A stretch of DNA of 64,000 nt, from NCBI GenBank assembly GCA_963966185.1, contig CAWZYM010000006.1:514001-578000 (forward strand). The letters run 5' to 3'. The DNA comes from Rhabditoides inermis. Taxonomy: Eukaryota > Nematoda > Chromadorea > Rhabditida > Rhabditidae. The translations under genes and the position numbers were made by a program. Of the stretch, positions 23,760 through 35,365 are shown piece by piece; the first letter of the stretch is position 1, and every line of letters begins with the position of its first letter. Below the pieces are notes generated by a model. It saw only the letters and a program-made list of their open reading frames with translations. It had not been told where the DNA came from and made no database searches.

Positions 23760-24638
23760 TTAGTTTCCAAGTGGGCGACCACCATTTCCCCATCGATGGG
23801 GTCCATCGTTACCTCGGGCAGCAGCTGCTCCAGGAGCGGGTACACCTCCGCCAAACCCATGCACTCCTCCAACACGGTTAGGAAGCCAATTGTAGAAAAA
23901 CTCAGGAGTTTTCAGGAGAGCTGCACCTCCATGATCTTGCGGGTACTTGAAAGCAAGGAAGAAATAGGTATGACCTACGACGATCCCGAGGATCTCGTTG
24001 AGGCCTCCTCCGCGAAGCACAGCGTTGAATCCAACCAAAATCCACGGCAGGTAGAGAGCCTTGAACTTGGTACCGAACCAAAACGAGACGATTGTGTCCT
24101 TGTTGAGCTGACACCAAACGTACAGCACGCTCAGCACCATCGGTTCCAGCAAAAAGTAAACACCAGCTCCCATACAGATACCCTGAAACACAATTTCTAC
24201 AAAACTGGAATAATGAGAATAATAAAGATATCAAACATGTAAGCAAACTCACGACGCATACGAGCCAGTTGAACACGAGCATGTAAAGATAATCCGCAGG
24301 ACGTCCATCGAAAACACCAGACTCAAGCGACTTGGAATAAGTGTACAAGAAGTACAGCATCATGAGCCAGTGAAATCCAGTCTGCGGACTGACAGGGTAA
24401 AATACGAGCGAGGTGAAGGGTCTCCAGAACTGAATCAAAAATGTCAGTGTCAAAATGAGCACATAACAAAAAAAAAACGTACGTGAAATCTGTAGGCAAT
24501 AAGCTCCCAGCTCAGATACATCCATTGCGGATTGAGTAGTCCGAAACGTCCAAGCAGTGGAATCGCAGCAGTTGCCGCAAACCAATATCTTGTGACAACT
24601 GGGACGCTTCGGAACCAGTCCCCGATATCCGAAGACAT
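23760..24638 (-). CDS. cup-2: Derlin-1
   Basis: Three exons (24483-24638, 24253-24429, 23760-24182) encode 251 residues, matching the family. Derlins are multi-pass, rhomboid-like ER membrane proteins that move misfolded proteins out of the ER for degradation. Visible family blocks are DIGDWFRSVPVVTRYWF at the N terminus, the WRPFTSLVFYP and TGF..L loop region, FDGRPADYLYML, the QLNKDTIVSFWFGTKFKA block and LGIVVGHTYFFL. The tail is Gly/Pro/Ala-rich and ends near a HRWGNG motif that resembles the SHP box, which recruits the p97/CDC-48 ATPase. TTTATAG lies directly before the ATG, consistent with trans-splicing. It is head to head with a HERPUD-like gene 470 bp away. Confidence 0.96.
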
Positions 24639-25106
24639 CTATAAACAGAACATAGTAAACGTACGAAAATTGTTTATAATAACAGCAACACAAAGAAACA
24701 AAATTACAAGTACAACGGGAAAAAAGGCGAAATAAATGCGAAAAATTTTAGGCCGCGTCAGAGAAAACGAGAAAACAGATATTTTCGGGTTGAGACCAAG
24801 CTAAATTTCCTGAATATCACTGTACGCGAAGCGGCTGCGTCGCGATTGTTCAGCTGATCGCCCTTCTCCGATCTACTGTTTTTTTCTTGTAGATATCGAT
24901 TGTGATGTTTGTTTTTGTTTCACTCATATATTGAAATCTTCTCGTTTTTACAGCGTTGCGTACGACCCACATGTATTGTTACGGTTGTGTTCAGTGTGTC
25001 TTCTCTGTTACGTAGTGTACATGTACACGTGTACTTATTTTTGATATGCACTCGATGACGTTTGTTCAAAACGATTGATAATTGATGAAGTCATTTCTTT
25101 TCAGAG
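24639..25106. promoter_or_regulatory. shared upstream region of Derlin-1 and HERPUD genes
   Basis: Only 468 bp separate the two divergent start codons. Visible candidates are a TACACGTGTAC palindrome (ACGT core) near 25022 and GATGACGTTT near 25054. Neither is a full unfolded-protein-response element (TGACGTGG or CCAAT-N9-CCACG). The bidirectional promoter itself is inferred from geometry. Confidence 0.5.
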
Positions 25107-26504
25107 ATGAGCGGAGGTGGCGTCTCTGAGGTGTCCATCACCGTTCGTTGTGCATTCCAGAACGTTGATGATATCAATGTTACGTGCGCGTCGACGTGGA
25201 CTGTGCGCCGATTGAAAGAACATCTCCACGATGTTTGCCCTTCAAATCCGGTATTCGTTTCCAATGTTTCGTAAGTAGTTATATTGTTTTTAGGCTGTTA
25301 CGTCTCAGCGATTGATTTTCGCTGGTGCTTGTTTGACGGACGAACAAGTTCTCGGCCAAGTCCTTTCCCGGCCCGGACTCGAAGGACATCAGGTTTGTCT
25401 TTTGGTACCTCGCTTTGGATTTTTAGTAGTCAGTTTTTTTGTATTTGTACGTAATATAGTTTTCCTTGTAGGTTCTCCATCTCGTTTGTCCGCTTCCGCA
25501 ATCGTCTCCTCAGCTGCGACAGCGTCGTACTGAAACTGCAAGGTTTACAATTGATTCATTATGTTACTAATACTGAATGTTTAGTGCCCAGCCTGCACCG
25601 GCTAGTCCTCATCAGGACGCGACGGAAGCGTGGCAAAACTACTACCAGCAGATGATGCATAATCTTTCTACGTCATCGAATGGAACTGTTCCTTCTGCGG
25701 ACTATGCTCAATATTATGCTCAGTACTATGCTGCATACATGGCCCAGTACGTGTTTATCCTTCTAGGCAATCAACTGAATTTTATTTTTCAGAATGTCTC
25801 AATGGCAGGCGCAGCAGATGGTTCACCTTCAACAGCTTGGATTCGCTGGCGTCCAGATGCCTCACATATATCAGGTATTTTTTTAAATATAATTTTTGGT
25901 GTGTGAAATGTGATAATTAAGTTTTTGAGGGCGTCGCTGCTGGTGCTGGAATCCCGGTGGCCGAGGCTAATGCGGCTCCTGCGGTTGCAGCGGGCATGGA
26001 AGGTAATATGGATGGGGTAGGAGCTGCGGCGCCTGCTCGCGGTGGAGTTGACACTCTCGAGATGATCTACCGTCTCATTCGTGGCCTGCTCTTCCTTACC
26101 GCCATTGCACTCTATTCGAGTGTTGAGAGGTGTGTAGTTTGATATATTTTGCAGTATGAATGTTTTTTTTACAGGTTCATGGTAGTTGTGTTCATCGCGA
26201 TGTTCATTCTGTTCGTGCAACTTACTCGTCGGCAACGTCGTGCTCCTCCCACTCCTCCTGTCAACAACAACAACCAGGGAGAGAACAATGACGCGCAGGA
26301 CGGAGAGCAGGTGCGAACCGTTAGATTCTTGTTAAAGTTCTAAAATGAATATATATTCGAAATCTTGATTATTGCATATTGCAGGCTCCCGAGGCTCGTC
26401 CTACTGGTGTGCAGGTGTTTTTCTCCACATTCTTTTCGTTCATCACCTCTTTCTTCACCTCACTCGTGCCTGACCACAACGCTCCGCCTGTCAACCTCAA
26501 CTGA
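25107..26504 (+). CDS. HERPUD-like ubiquitin-domain ER membrane protein
   Basis: Eight exons in continuous frame encode about 400 residues. The N-terminal 80 or so residues are a ubiquitin-like domain (TVRRLKEHL, then QRLIFAGACLTDEQVL, matching the ubiquitin K27-to-Q49 region). A Gln/Tyr-rich middle (QYYAQYYAAYMAQ) follows, then a hydrophobic pair (RLIRGLLFLTAIALYSS and RFMVVVFIAMFILFVQL) forming the membrane hairpin typical of HERP, and a cytosolic tail. The LYSS..RF block matches mammalian HERPUD1/2. HERP binds the HRD1 ligase and Derlins and is strongly induced by ER stress in animals. Its position opposite Derlin-1 fits this role. AATAAA at 26706. Confidence 0.9.
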
Positions 26505-27147
26505 GCCCGCCTCCGCTCTCCCAGCCCCTCCTTGTCTAAGTGCAACCCCACTCGAACAGTTTGCGATATTTCACGTGTACCCGTTGAGCGATTCTTGATA
26601 CGGTATTAGTTATGGTAATTACCATTTTAATAATTTATGAATTCCTTAGTTGGGCGCTAGTTTTACTGGACCCTTCTGTGATACTAGAGGGTTTTTACGT
26701 TTGTAAATAAAAATGAAGTGTTTATATATTCTATATCTCGCTGTACAAATAAATCAGTTATATGTATGTGCGTGTGCTGACGTGGCTTAAAACGAGACCA
26801 ATCACTACGGGCTACGGGAGATGTGGAACGGAAACCGTGGGAACAGGATTTGTGTTCCCTTCCCGGTGTCTTGCTTTTGAAAAAGCACCACTACAGGGAC
26901 GGGGGATTAGATATATAACTGAATAAAGTTCAATTCATTTATCGCATAGTACTCAACATAATGAAATGAATAATATGAACAATATGGGAGATCCAAAATC
27001 ATACACCTTTCAGAATACATCTACTCGTAGAATAAGAAGAAAACAATAGTGAGTACCGGGGGTACGGAAAAGAAGGAAAATGCGGATGTGAGTGTGGTAG
27101 TCATCTTATGTGGGGCAGTAAGTATATTCCTGACGAGTTGAAAGAGC
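26505..27147. other. intergenic between HERPUD-like gene and DEK (convergent)
   Basis: Holds polyadenylation signals for the plus-strand gene (AATAAA at 26706 and two more downstream), and presumably the DEK 3' UTR. No supported gene is seen. Confidence 0.5.
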
Positions 27148-28810
27148 TTACTGAGCGGGTAGATTGGCTATGGCGGCGCGAATCTTATCCTTGAGGAACG
27201 TCTTCCTTTCGGCCAGATCCGATCCCGGGAACTTTTCGCACACAGCCATGCACATCTGGCGCATCGACACCTGTTCCAGGTCAAACGTGCCAAGCAACTC
27301 CATGATAGTCGAGTCTACCTCCGCATCAGAAGGCGACGAAGCATTCTAAACATTGCGCATTGTCAAGCATAAATAACATGGGGTTCTCACCTTGTCCGCA
27401 CTATCGTTGCTAGCATCGTCGCTATCCTTATCCTCTTCCTTGACCTCCTTTTTCGCTTCTTTCTCCATCTTAGCCTTCTTAGCGGGAGTCTTGTTGGCAG
27501 GATTCTCATCGTCTTCCTTTTCCTCATCGTCCTCCTCTTCCACTTTGACCTTCTTTGCGGGTGTCTTCTTCATCTTCTTTTGTTCCTCCGCCTCCTCGCT
27601 CGCCTTCCTTTTTTTGGCCGAAGTCTTCGCAGGCGTCTTGGACACTGGCTCCTCCTCTTCTCCGTCGTCGTTATCTCCCGAGTCGCTGCCATCATCATCG
27701 TCCGACACCTCCTCCTTAGACTTGCTCTTCGAGGGCTGGAATGATACATGATCAATATAGAAAATAATGTTATTAGCTCACCGTTTTCTTGGGCGTTTTC
27801 GCAGCTCCTTTGGACGCTCGCTTGGCCTTTTTCTTCTTCGGCTTAGGCACCCGTTTGCCTTGGTCTTCGGGTTTGATGATGAACGCGATGAGCGCGTCAA
27901 TCTGATAAATATCAGATTGATATACATCAGGTTTCATACATCTCTCTCCTCTCACCTCATTATCCTTGGTTCCGGCAGCATGCAATCCGAGCATGTTTCG
28001 CACCTCCTTCAGCTGCGCCAAAGTCATCTTAGACAAGCTAGCCTTCTTCTTGGCAGCGTCCGTCGAATCCTGATCCCACGGCAGACTAAATGTAATCAAA
28101 ATAATAGCGATACAAACTACTCGAACTAATTCAACCAACCCGTTGAACTCGCGAAGCTCCTTTTTGACAACTTTGGCGGCTGCGCGGCCTCCGAAGCATA
28201 CGTGGTGCAGGTCCTTGAGGTCGACGGCCGAGTGCTTGTCAATCATAGCCGCAACTATAAACCACACAGTGTTACACGTTTCTCTATGATCTAAAAAAGA
28301 AAACTCACTGAACGGAATGTCAGCGAGAGGGGTGCCGCTTCCCTTCACGGCAGACCTGTCTTTGACAGTGGGAGTAGGAGGAGCGAGGCGAGACACAGAA
28401 TGACGCTGTCTCTTGCCCTCGACAACCAGAGGAGCGTCCAGTGCGCCTAAAACAAACACATATACTGTGACCATGCATAGATATCACTCACCGAGATGCA
28501 TGTCGTCGTCCTCCTCCTCCTCCTCTTTGGGCTCCTCCTTCTTAATCTTCTTAGCAGGAGTCTTCGCCTCTTTTACGGGCGACTTCTTCGGTGACTTCTT
28601 GGGAGAAGTAGCAGGTGATTTCTTGGGAGAAGTAGCTGTAGTCTTCTCCTTCTCAGTCTCCTGCTTAGTAGACGCCTGTAAAAGTCAACAGTATTATTAT
28701 GAAGGATAATATCTCACCTCGGCATCGGCAGTGTCCATATCTTCGGTCTGCTCCACTTCCGGCTTCACAGGCGACTTGACAACAGCCTCGTCCTTGTCCA
28801 CGTCGGCCAT
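27148..28810 (-). CDS. DEK: DEK chromatin protein
   Basis: Eight exons sum to 1323 nt (440 residues; human DEK is 375). The N terminus is acidic and Lys/Ser/Pro-rich. The central pseudo-SAP/SAP region is recognisable: FGGRAAAKVVKKELREFNG, LPWDQDS, LSKMTLAQLKEVRNMLGL and IDALIAFIIKPEDQGKR. A long Lys/Glu region with repeated KTPAKK motifs follows, then a C-terminal DEK_C helical domain (TIMELLGTFDLEQVSMRQM, SDLAERKTFLKDKI). DEK binds DNA and histones and alters chromatin topology. An acceptor TTAATGCAG lies upstream of the start ATG. The promoter carries E2F-like sites (29001-29028). The low-complexity KTPAKK section is longer than usual. Confidence 0.93.
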
Positions 28811-29274
28811 AATCTTAGACGGGGAAATGCTCGATGACGGAATTTTCTGCATTAAGAAAAGCATTAAATCAAATCCAAACATATATATATATATATATAT
28901 ATATATTATGCTAAAAATGACTCACGAAAAATTGGATGTAGCCGCGAACAGCTACGTACGAACAGTGAGAGTGAGAGATATGAGAGGGATCGAATGAGAC
29001 CAACGCGCCAACGCGCCAGTTTCCCGCCCACACCGAGCGGAGCTGCTCACAACAGCGCAAGGGGGCGGGGCTTAGCCCGCTCTGCGCACTCCTCGAATTG
29101 TGCACTCTCTCGTATCCTCGCTAAACGTCGTAACTTTTCCCCGTATTTCGTGTAAATAAATGAACTGTTATAATACCGCAATCATGTTTGAATCATAAAT
29201 TGATTGATATGTTATAATAATTGTTTATTAGTAATAAAATGCGTTTGTAATGTTCATGAAAATTTTCTGTATAG
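28811..29274. other. divergent intergenic region DEK / transposase-like gene
   Basis: 464 bp with a (TA)n tract at about 28880-28906, GAGAG-rich sequence and the E2F-like cluster. An acceptor-like CTGTATAG ends exactly before the start codon at 29275. Confidence 0.6.
29001..29028 (-). promoter_or_regulatory. cluster of E2F-like sites upstream of DEK
   Basis: TTTCCCGCC at 29020-29028 (GGCGGGAAA on the DEK strand) is a consensus E2F site. It is preceded by two tandem CAACGCGC units, TTGGCGCG-type on the other strand. The cluster is about 190-220 bp upstream of the DEK start codon and 250 bp upstream of the divergent gene. Confidence 0.65.
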
Positions 29275-32200
29275 ATGGATGATTATTCGAGTAGTGATGG
29301 AGGAGGTGGCGATGAGGGGAAGCCCCGCAAGAAGCCCCGTGGAGTGTCGTTCAAGAGTGCTGCGTGAGTTGTCCTTCCTGCAATGATGTTTCCTGAAACA
29401 ACAACTTCCTGCTTTATTTCAATAATGTGTTCTTGTTAGGAAGAAAAGAACTCCAACATTCAAAGCGAGAAGAACGAGGGAAAAGGCGGAGAAAGAGAAC
29501 AAACGTAAGCGCAAAAGTGAAGCAACAGAGGCGCCAACAACTTCGCACAACCACGATGATGATCAAGGTGATACATCAGTTTTAGTCATTTATTTTACAA
29601 CATTATTCAGCAGATGTGGACGGAGACATGTCAATGTTGAACATGGACGAGGTATATGATATGGATGGAGGAAACGATTTGGAAATGGACATGCACGCGG
29701 GGAAGGATAATATTGGGCAGGATCTGGATATCAGGGGAGAGGTGGACGAGGGTGAACGGTGCAGCAAGTCAGCTCTTATCGATCGACCCGAATCCGACCA
29801 CGACAGCTTCCACGTCGTCGCGGCCCTTCTGCGTCCAGACCCTGTATTTGACCAAGAGTACGATGTGGAAAGAGAGGCGGTGGAAGGAGAGTACGAAAGT
29901 GAATCAGAAGAAGTTGGTGAAGAAGAAGAAGAGAATGGAGAAGGAGAGGGTGACGGAGGAGACTCACCGTGTTCCTGCGACGAAGATGGGAGCGACAACG
30001 AGAGTGGTGAGGGAGGAGATCACGGACACCCTCGAGCGGCGGTTCCTTCCGTCGTTCCTCTGGTGCGCGTTGTCGGTGCTGCTCCAACCGTAGTGTCTCC
30101 GGTCACGCTTCCTGCACTGCAAGGTTAGTTTGTTCGACATTTAGATCAAATAGAAATTAACAACTGATTCAGACGGAGACCGAATCTCATCGGCACTACT
30201 CAAGCGCGTGTTGATCACCAACAACGAGAACGAAAAGCTCTGTTACATGCGCGGAATCAAGGACGACATATATCCACACATTCCCTTAAGTCACAAGCGA
30301 TCGAAGAGGCATTTCACAATGGCAGACAAAGAGACGTCAAGGTAGTTAATCTAATCATTCCACGTATCAGTAAAACATATTAAAAAACTCACTTGTACAG
30401 AAGGTGGTCGAACGAGGCTTGGGACGCAGCGCGTGCAGTACTCGGGGTGGGCGGCGACAGGGTCGAACAGGAGACCAGTGTGCGCATGTTCATCTCCCAG
30501 CTACTCGACAAGTACCCTTCCTGCAAGGAACATTTCAAGGATTCCCTTGGCATGCCCAAGAGAATGTCGCAAGGTTAATTGACTACATAAAAATGAGTTT
30601 CGAGGGTGTGAATAATACAATGGAAACTAAAAACACATTTAAAAACATTAATTGATTTAACATATCAAAACAACACTCACACATTTCAGAAGGACACGTG
30701 CGTCTGATGGTGGAGAATAAGATGAGTGATCGTGGCGCGGACCGTCTGAGAAAGAACATTGAAAAGGGGTTAGATGTTCCGCGGCTCTCTCTCTTCCACA
30801 GCAAGGAGAAATATTTATCCAAGAAGAAAGAACTGAGCCTAGGAAACGGTTGGCTGACAGAGAAGATTCACGTCAGTCATAGTGAGTTTTTATTGAGAAG
30901 AAACGAAGTAAACGAAACATATTGATACCTTTCAGAGGGAGACAGCAAGGAGATCTTCTGTACGCAGGTCGAGTCGGTGCTCGGAGTGCTGCACACCCTC
31001 GTCAACCGCCTTCCTCTGGTGCTCGATCCCGCGTCGCCGCGCGTTGTCCTCCGAGTCGGCGTCGATTCCGGCGGTGGTGTCTGCAAGCTGGCAATCTCTG
31101 TCGCGAATGTCAAGAACAAGATCAACAGCGCTTTCAACTGGTACATACTCGGCGCGTATACGGGAGGAGATGACTATGTCAGTCTACGCGCTTGTTTCCC
31201 CAAGCTCTTCTCCGCTCTGAACGCGATTCAGAATGTGATTGTGGGCGATCGTGTGGTCCCGGTTCAGATGGTGCTCATCGGGGACAACAAGTCCATATCT
31301 GCCGTACAGGGTCATGCCGGACAAGCCTGCTCCTATCCCTGTTTCATCTGCATGAAGCCACTGAGCAGTTTCCAGCCCTACGGTCAGCTACTCACTCACG
31401 TGATGGACCCGGATACGAAGAATATTGTGCCCAAGGTGAAGAAGCAGAAGAGTCACACTCACCGAAAGCTGGATGACGTGAAGAAACAAGGTTCTGAAGC
31501 TGTGCAGATGGCCGAGGATCAGGAGAAAGTCAACCTGAAGCAGACTGGTGGGATGTGTGGAGTCCCTCTACTCGACATTCCTGTCAAGTACTGGATCATG
31601 CCCCTGATGCACGATACCATGGGACCTACCGTAGGACTTCATGCTAACCTGATTGCCGACGCTTCGTACGCAGACGCTGCGATCGCGGAAGGAGGAGAAG
31701 AGAATCTGAAGCTGTACCTATTCCCTAGTCAGAGCAAGGAAGCTGTCTTTTTGAACAAGACAAGACTGACCGGATCCAACTCGTCTCTCGTCTCCTATCG
31801 TGTGGCGGCGGAGAAGTACTCTGCGGCGGTGCAGAAGGCCATGGACTCACTGCAACAAGGCACAGGTACACCTTAATTTAGGTACATTCTATACACAGAG
31901 TTAGAAAGCGGTATTAAAAGAAGAGGGAAGAGGGATCAGTGGTGCATGCAAAACGAATGAAATCGACAACACCCCAAAAATATCTTTATTACAGACATTC
32001 TGTCACCTATGAAGAGCTCTCTCGCACTCGGATGCGCGCACTGGTGGTGCGCCGAACGTCTCCAGAAGTTCGGCCGAGTCGGCAACCAGTTCACCGGAAT
32101 GTGGGCTGCGTGCGATCGGTGCCACAGAGACGTGCACTACGTGTGTGACGGCTACGTATGCATCGAGCAGCACAAGCAGCGGCGTCTTCACATTTGTCTC

Positions 32201-33043
32201 GTGTTAGTGATGTAACTTATAGCACATGCACAAGCGGGACAACAGTGATGCAAAAAATTGTCACCAGTCACCTGTATCTGCAGATGCAGAGAGGCAGTCA
32301 CCGCTACCACTGGACTTCGAGGAGTGCTGAACAGGTTGGATGAGCAACGTGCGTACGTGCAATCGAACCTGGACGTGCGTCAGCGACTCGCCAACATCAC
32401 ACAAACGGGTCTCTTCACGCAGTTGGACCTTGCCCTGAAGCAGAACGGCGTTCGCCAAGAGAAGTACTACACGGGTCAGTAGAATGCAACCAACACTGTT
32501 CTCAGTAATAATCATTATAGGAACGTTGAATGGCGAGGCATGCAGCAACATGCTCAAGAACATGCATAAGATACTCGAGCCTCTTCACCGCCATCGCTCA
32601 CCTGTCATCCGTTCTCTCGCCGAACGGTACCAAGCAGTCGCCAACACACTGCGCCTCATCCAGGAGGGAACAGCGTGCAAGGTCTTGGAGAAGGAAGAGA
32701 AGATTCGTCTCCTGAAAGCGTGTAATGATCTCGATGCAAAGTATGCACAGAATTTCCCACAGATCAAGGAGACAGTGAAGACGCACTCCCTCACTAGTAA
32801 GTGTAACATTGATCTAACCACGGATGATACGTAACAGAACATTTAGAGCATCTAAAGTATCTGCTGGACGAGTTCACCAACCTGGGATGGCTTTCCGAGC
32901 AGGGTCTAGAGGCTCTCCACGCACACTTCAACCAACTGCGTAAGCAGCTGTCCGCCGCTCACATGTCCCCACTGGTCCTACAGCGAATCTGCAACGAGAC
33001 CAACACTCGTAGCATACTCATGATGACTGACCCTTCTTTCTAG
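29275..33043 (+). CDS. large transposase-like protein (function not established)
   Basis: Eleven exons give an uninterrupted frame of 1,023 or 1,024 residues. The two lengths come from a CAGCAG double acceptor before exon 3. The N terminus is basic with nuclear-localisation-like KRKRK, followed by a very acidic segment with EEVGEEEEENGEGEG. The core (single exon 30936-31865) contains RVGVDSGGGVCKLAISV and MVLIGDNKSIS, a CSYPCFICMKPL cysteine motif, and an IPVKYWIMPLMHDTMG block. This order resembles transposon-derived proteins of invertebrates with a suspected RNase H-like core. A C-terminal CDRCHRDVHYVCDGYVCIEQH...HICLVC segment forms a zinc-finger-like cluster. The ATG follows an acceptor directly. 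Intact frame, many introns and no terminal repeats suggest a host gene. I cannot name the family. Confidence 0.8.
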
Positions 33044-34426
33044 ATTAAGATTGTATATCAATTTACGATTATCCACTTGTACATAGAACTATCCATAGTG
33101 ATTGATTTCATAATTTCACTGTTCGTTGCGTGTCGCCTTATAAGTTGAACTTTTTTGTTATTTCCATATACATTTCTATATCAAGTGATACTCATAAACG
33201 GTTGTTAAGGATACAGTATACTACTTGAAAATACGACAACAGTATTGTTTCATCCGACCAACCTCTGCATAGACAGACGCTGTGTGAGCGCAACCCCAGT
33301 CGGTCGGAGCAAGCGGAGTGAAACCCGCCTCTCCAAACTAAACAACACATCATCATTGAACAACAAGGAACCGAAATCGCGAGTCTGAACGTGATGAGGC
33401 ATAGTAATAGTATACACTGGATATAACTGATATAAGGAACACATAACACATAACATAAATAACAAATAACTCAAATACCCTATTTCGTTCGATCGCGAAT
33501 GGTGAAAACAAGAATCGGATGGCATGTGACCACTCGCGTCGCAAACGATGAGTCAGCTGATACCAGCTTGGTCCCGACACGATCTGTGTATGCATTGCAC
33601 GACTTTCCAGTATTACCAGTATGTTTTATGATTTGTAGTTTTCACCATAATTATCAGCAGATTTTGTAGATGTGCACGTCATCAATAACTTTTTGAGTAG
33701 GCATATGTCGTATCTCGCCTCTTGACCAGTTTAGCCAAAAACTATTCATGACGTGCACACCTCCATATTTTTACGGATTTTTCCACATAGTAAGAATGGG
33801 AAAACAAAAATGCCTATATACTGGAACTTTGTGTTTTATAGTTCGTAGTAAAAATTCCTGTTGACAAAGAAGTTATGTCATTTAGCAAGGCCTGGCGGCA
33901 AGTGAGGCGCTCTGGTCGTGGTGCGCTCGGTGTGCGCCAAAACGCATTATAGCTCGGGGGATATCCTAACATAACAGGTGAGAGAGGATATCATGCAGGC
34001 GCTTGGGAACAGATGAAGAGTTAACAGAAAAAAATACGATATGAAAGGGTTCCGGTAACCCAAAACACACAACAATTAAGTTCATACATCAAATGTGTCA
34101 ATAATTTATCGGCGCGTATTATCACAAGAACCACTGAAACGCATACAGTGCACAGCATTATACTTAAACAGATTCGGTCAAATGAACAATACACTGTCCT
34201 CATTAAATGGGAGAATCTGACCGGCATAAAGATCTATATGTGCATGATAGAAGTGGCGGGCGGACGAATTGAAAAATAGGATCGAGGCGGGGTAATAATG
34301 CGAGAGGACACAAGGTGATTGATGATATAGACAACAATATGCAAGGCGGCGAGGAGGGATGGAAGAGACGAAAGATAGGGAGACGGCACTGGATGGGGCA
34401 TGGCAGGAGCTCACCTCGCCATGTGA
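33044..34426. other. non-coding region between transposase-like gene and rab-8 (convergent)
   Basis: About 1.4 kb, mostly AT-rich. It has a hairpin pair TGTGCACGTCAT (about 33670) and ATGACGTGCACA (about 33750). ORFs here are short and show no splice-linked continuation, so I see no gene. Confidence 0.5.
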
Positions 34427-35365
34427 CTAGAGCAGGGTGCAGCTCCATCCGGAAAAGAGTCCCTTCTTCGGCGCAGCGCCGCCCACGTTCACTCTGCCAG
34501 AAGTGGTACTAGTGTTACCCTGATTGCGCTCTTGCTTCGCCTTGATGTCGCGAGCAAGAGTGAAGAATGCTTCCTCCACGTTCAGGTTCGCTTTTGCAGA
34601 CGTCTCCATGAACTTTGTGCCATATTCGATGGCCAACTACAAAGACGTGACATAGTATATACACTATTGTAACAAAGATTCACTCACTTGCTGTCCTCTC
34701 TCTCGCGAAACTTGCCGCCTATCTTCGATGTCGCACTTGTTACCGATGATCATTCGCTCCACCTGATTCAAATTTCAAGTAACTTTGCAATTCCAAGTTT
34801 GAATACTACAATTTTTAAAAAACGCACGAACCTCTTGGCTAGCGTGTTCCTCGATGTTGCGGATCCAATTCTTGATGTTCTCGAACGACTTCTCATTGGT
34901 GATGTCGTAAACAAGCATGATACCCTAGACATGTTATGGTGAATAAACCAAAGAGAGTAATGTTAAAACAACCTACCATGGCTCCTCTGTAATACGCGGT
35001 GGTGATGGTGCGGAAACGCTCTTGTCCAGCAGTATCCCTGAATAGTTAGTCGGCAATAAGAATGAAACCGTGTACATGACACTAACCAAATCTGCAATTT
35101 TATTTTCTTTCCATCCAGCTCAATGGTGCGGATCTTGAAGTCGATTCCTTAATTGAAAATAATTACTATGTTGCGTCAGAAACACTTACCGATAGTGGAG
35201 ATGAACGAGTTGTTGAACGAGTCATCCGAAAACCTGAACAAAACGCACGTCTTGCCCACGCCACTGTCTCCAATGAGAAGCAGCTGTAAACAAAATTTAC
35301 ATAACCAATCGATAAAATGAACAAAATAAGTTCACCTTGAATAGATAGTCGTACGTTTTGGCCAT
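34427..35365 (-). CDS. rab-8: small GTPase Rab8
   Basis: Seven exons sum to 624 nt (207 residues, the length of human Rab8A). All GTPase motifs are present: P-loop GDSGVGKT, effector switch I ([14 protein letters not shown]), WDTAGQE, NKCD and ETSAKAN. The N terminus [17 protein letters not shown] and switch/interswitch sequence match Rab8 rather than Rab10. The C terminus is CTLL, a geranylgeranylation CAAX box as in Rab8. Rab8 directs exocytic traffic to the plasma membrane and, in worms, to cilia. An acceptor CTACATCAG lies 1 nt before the ATG. Confidence 0.96.

Noticed and set aside
33192..33595. Minus-strand hydrophobic ORFs downstream of the transposase-like gene
   Set aside because: Three overlapping frames with biased Tyr/Leu/Val content and no start or splice evidence; typical of AT-rich non-coding sequence.
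34427..35365. Rab10 instead of Rab8
   Set aside because: The C-terminal CTLL single-cysteine CAAX box and 207-residue length fit Rab8; Rab10 normally ends with two cysteines.
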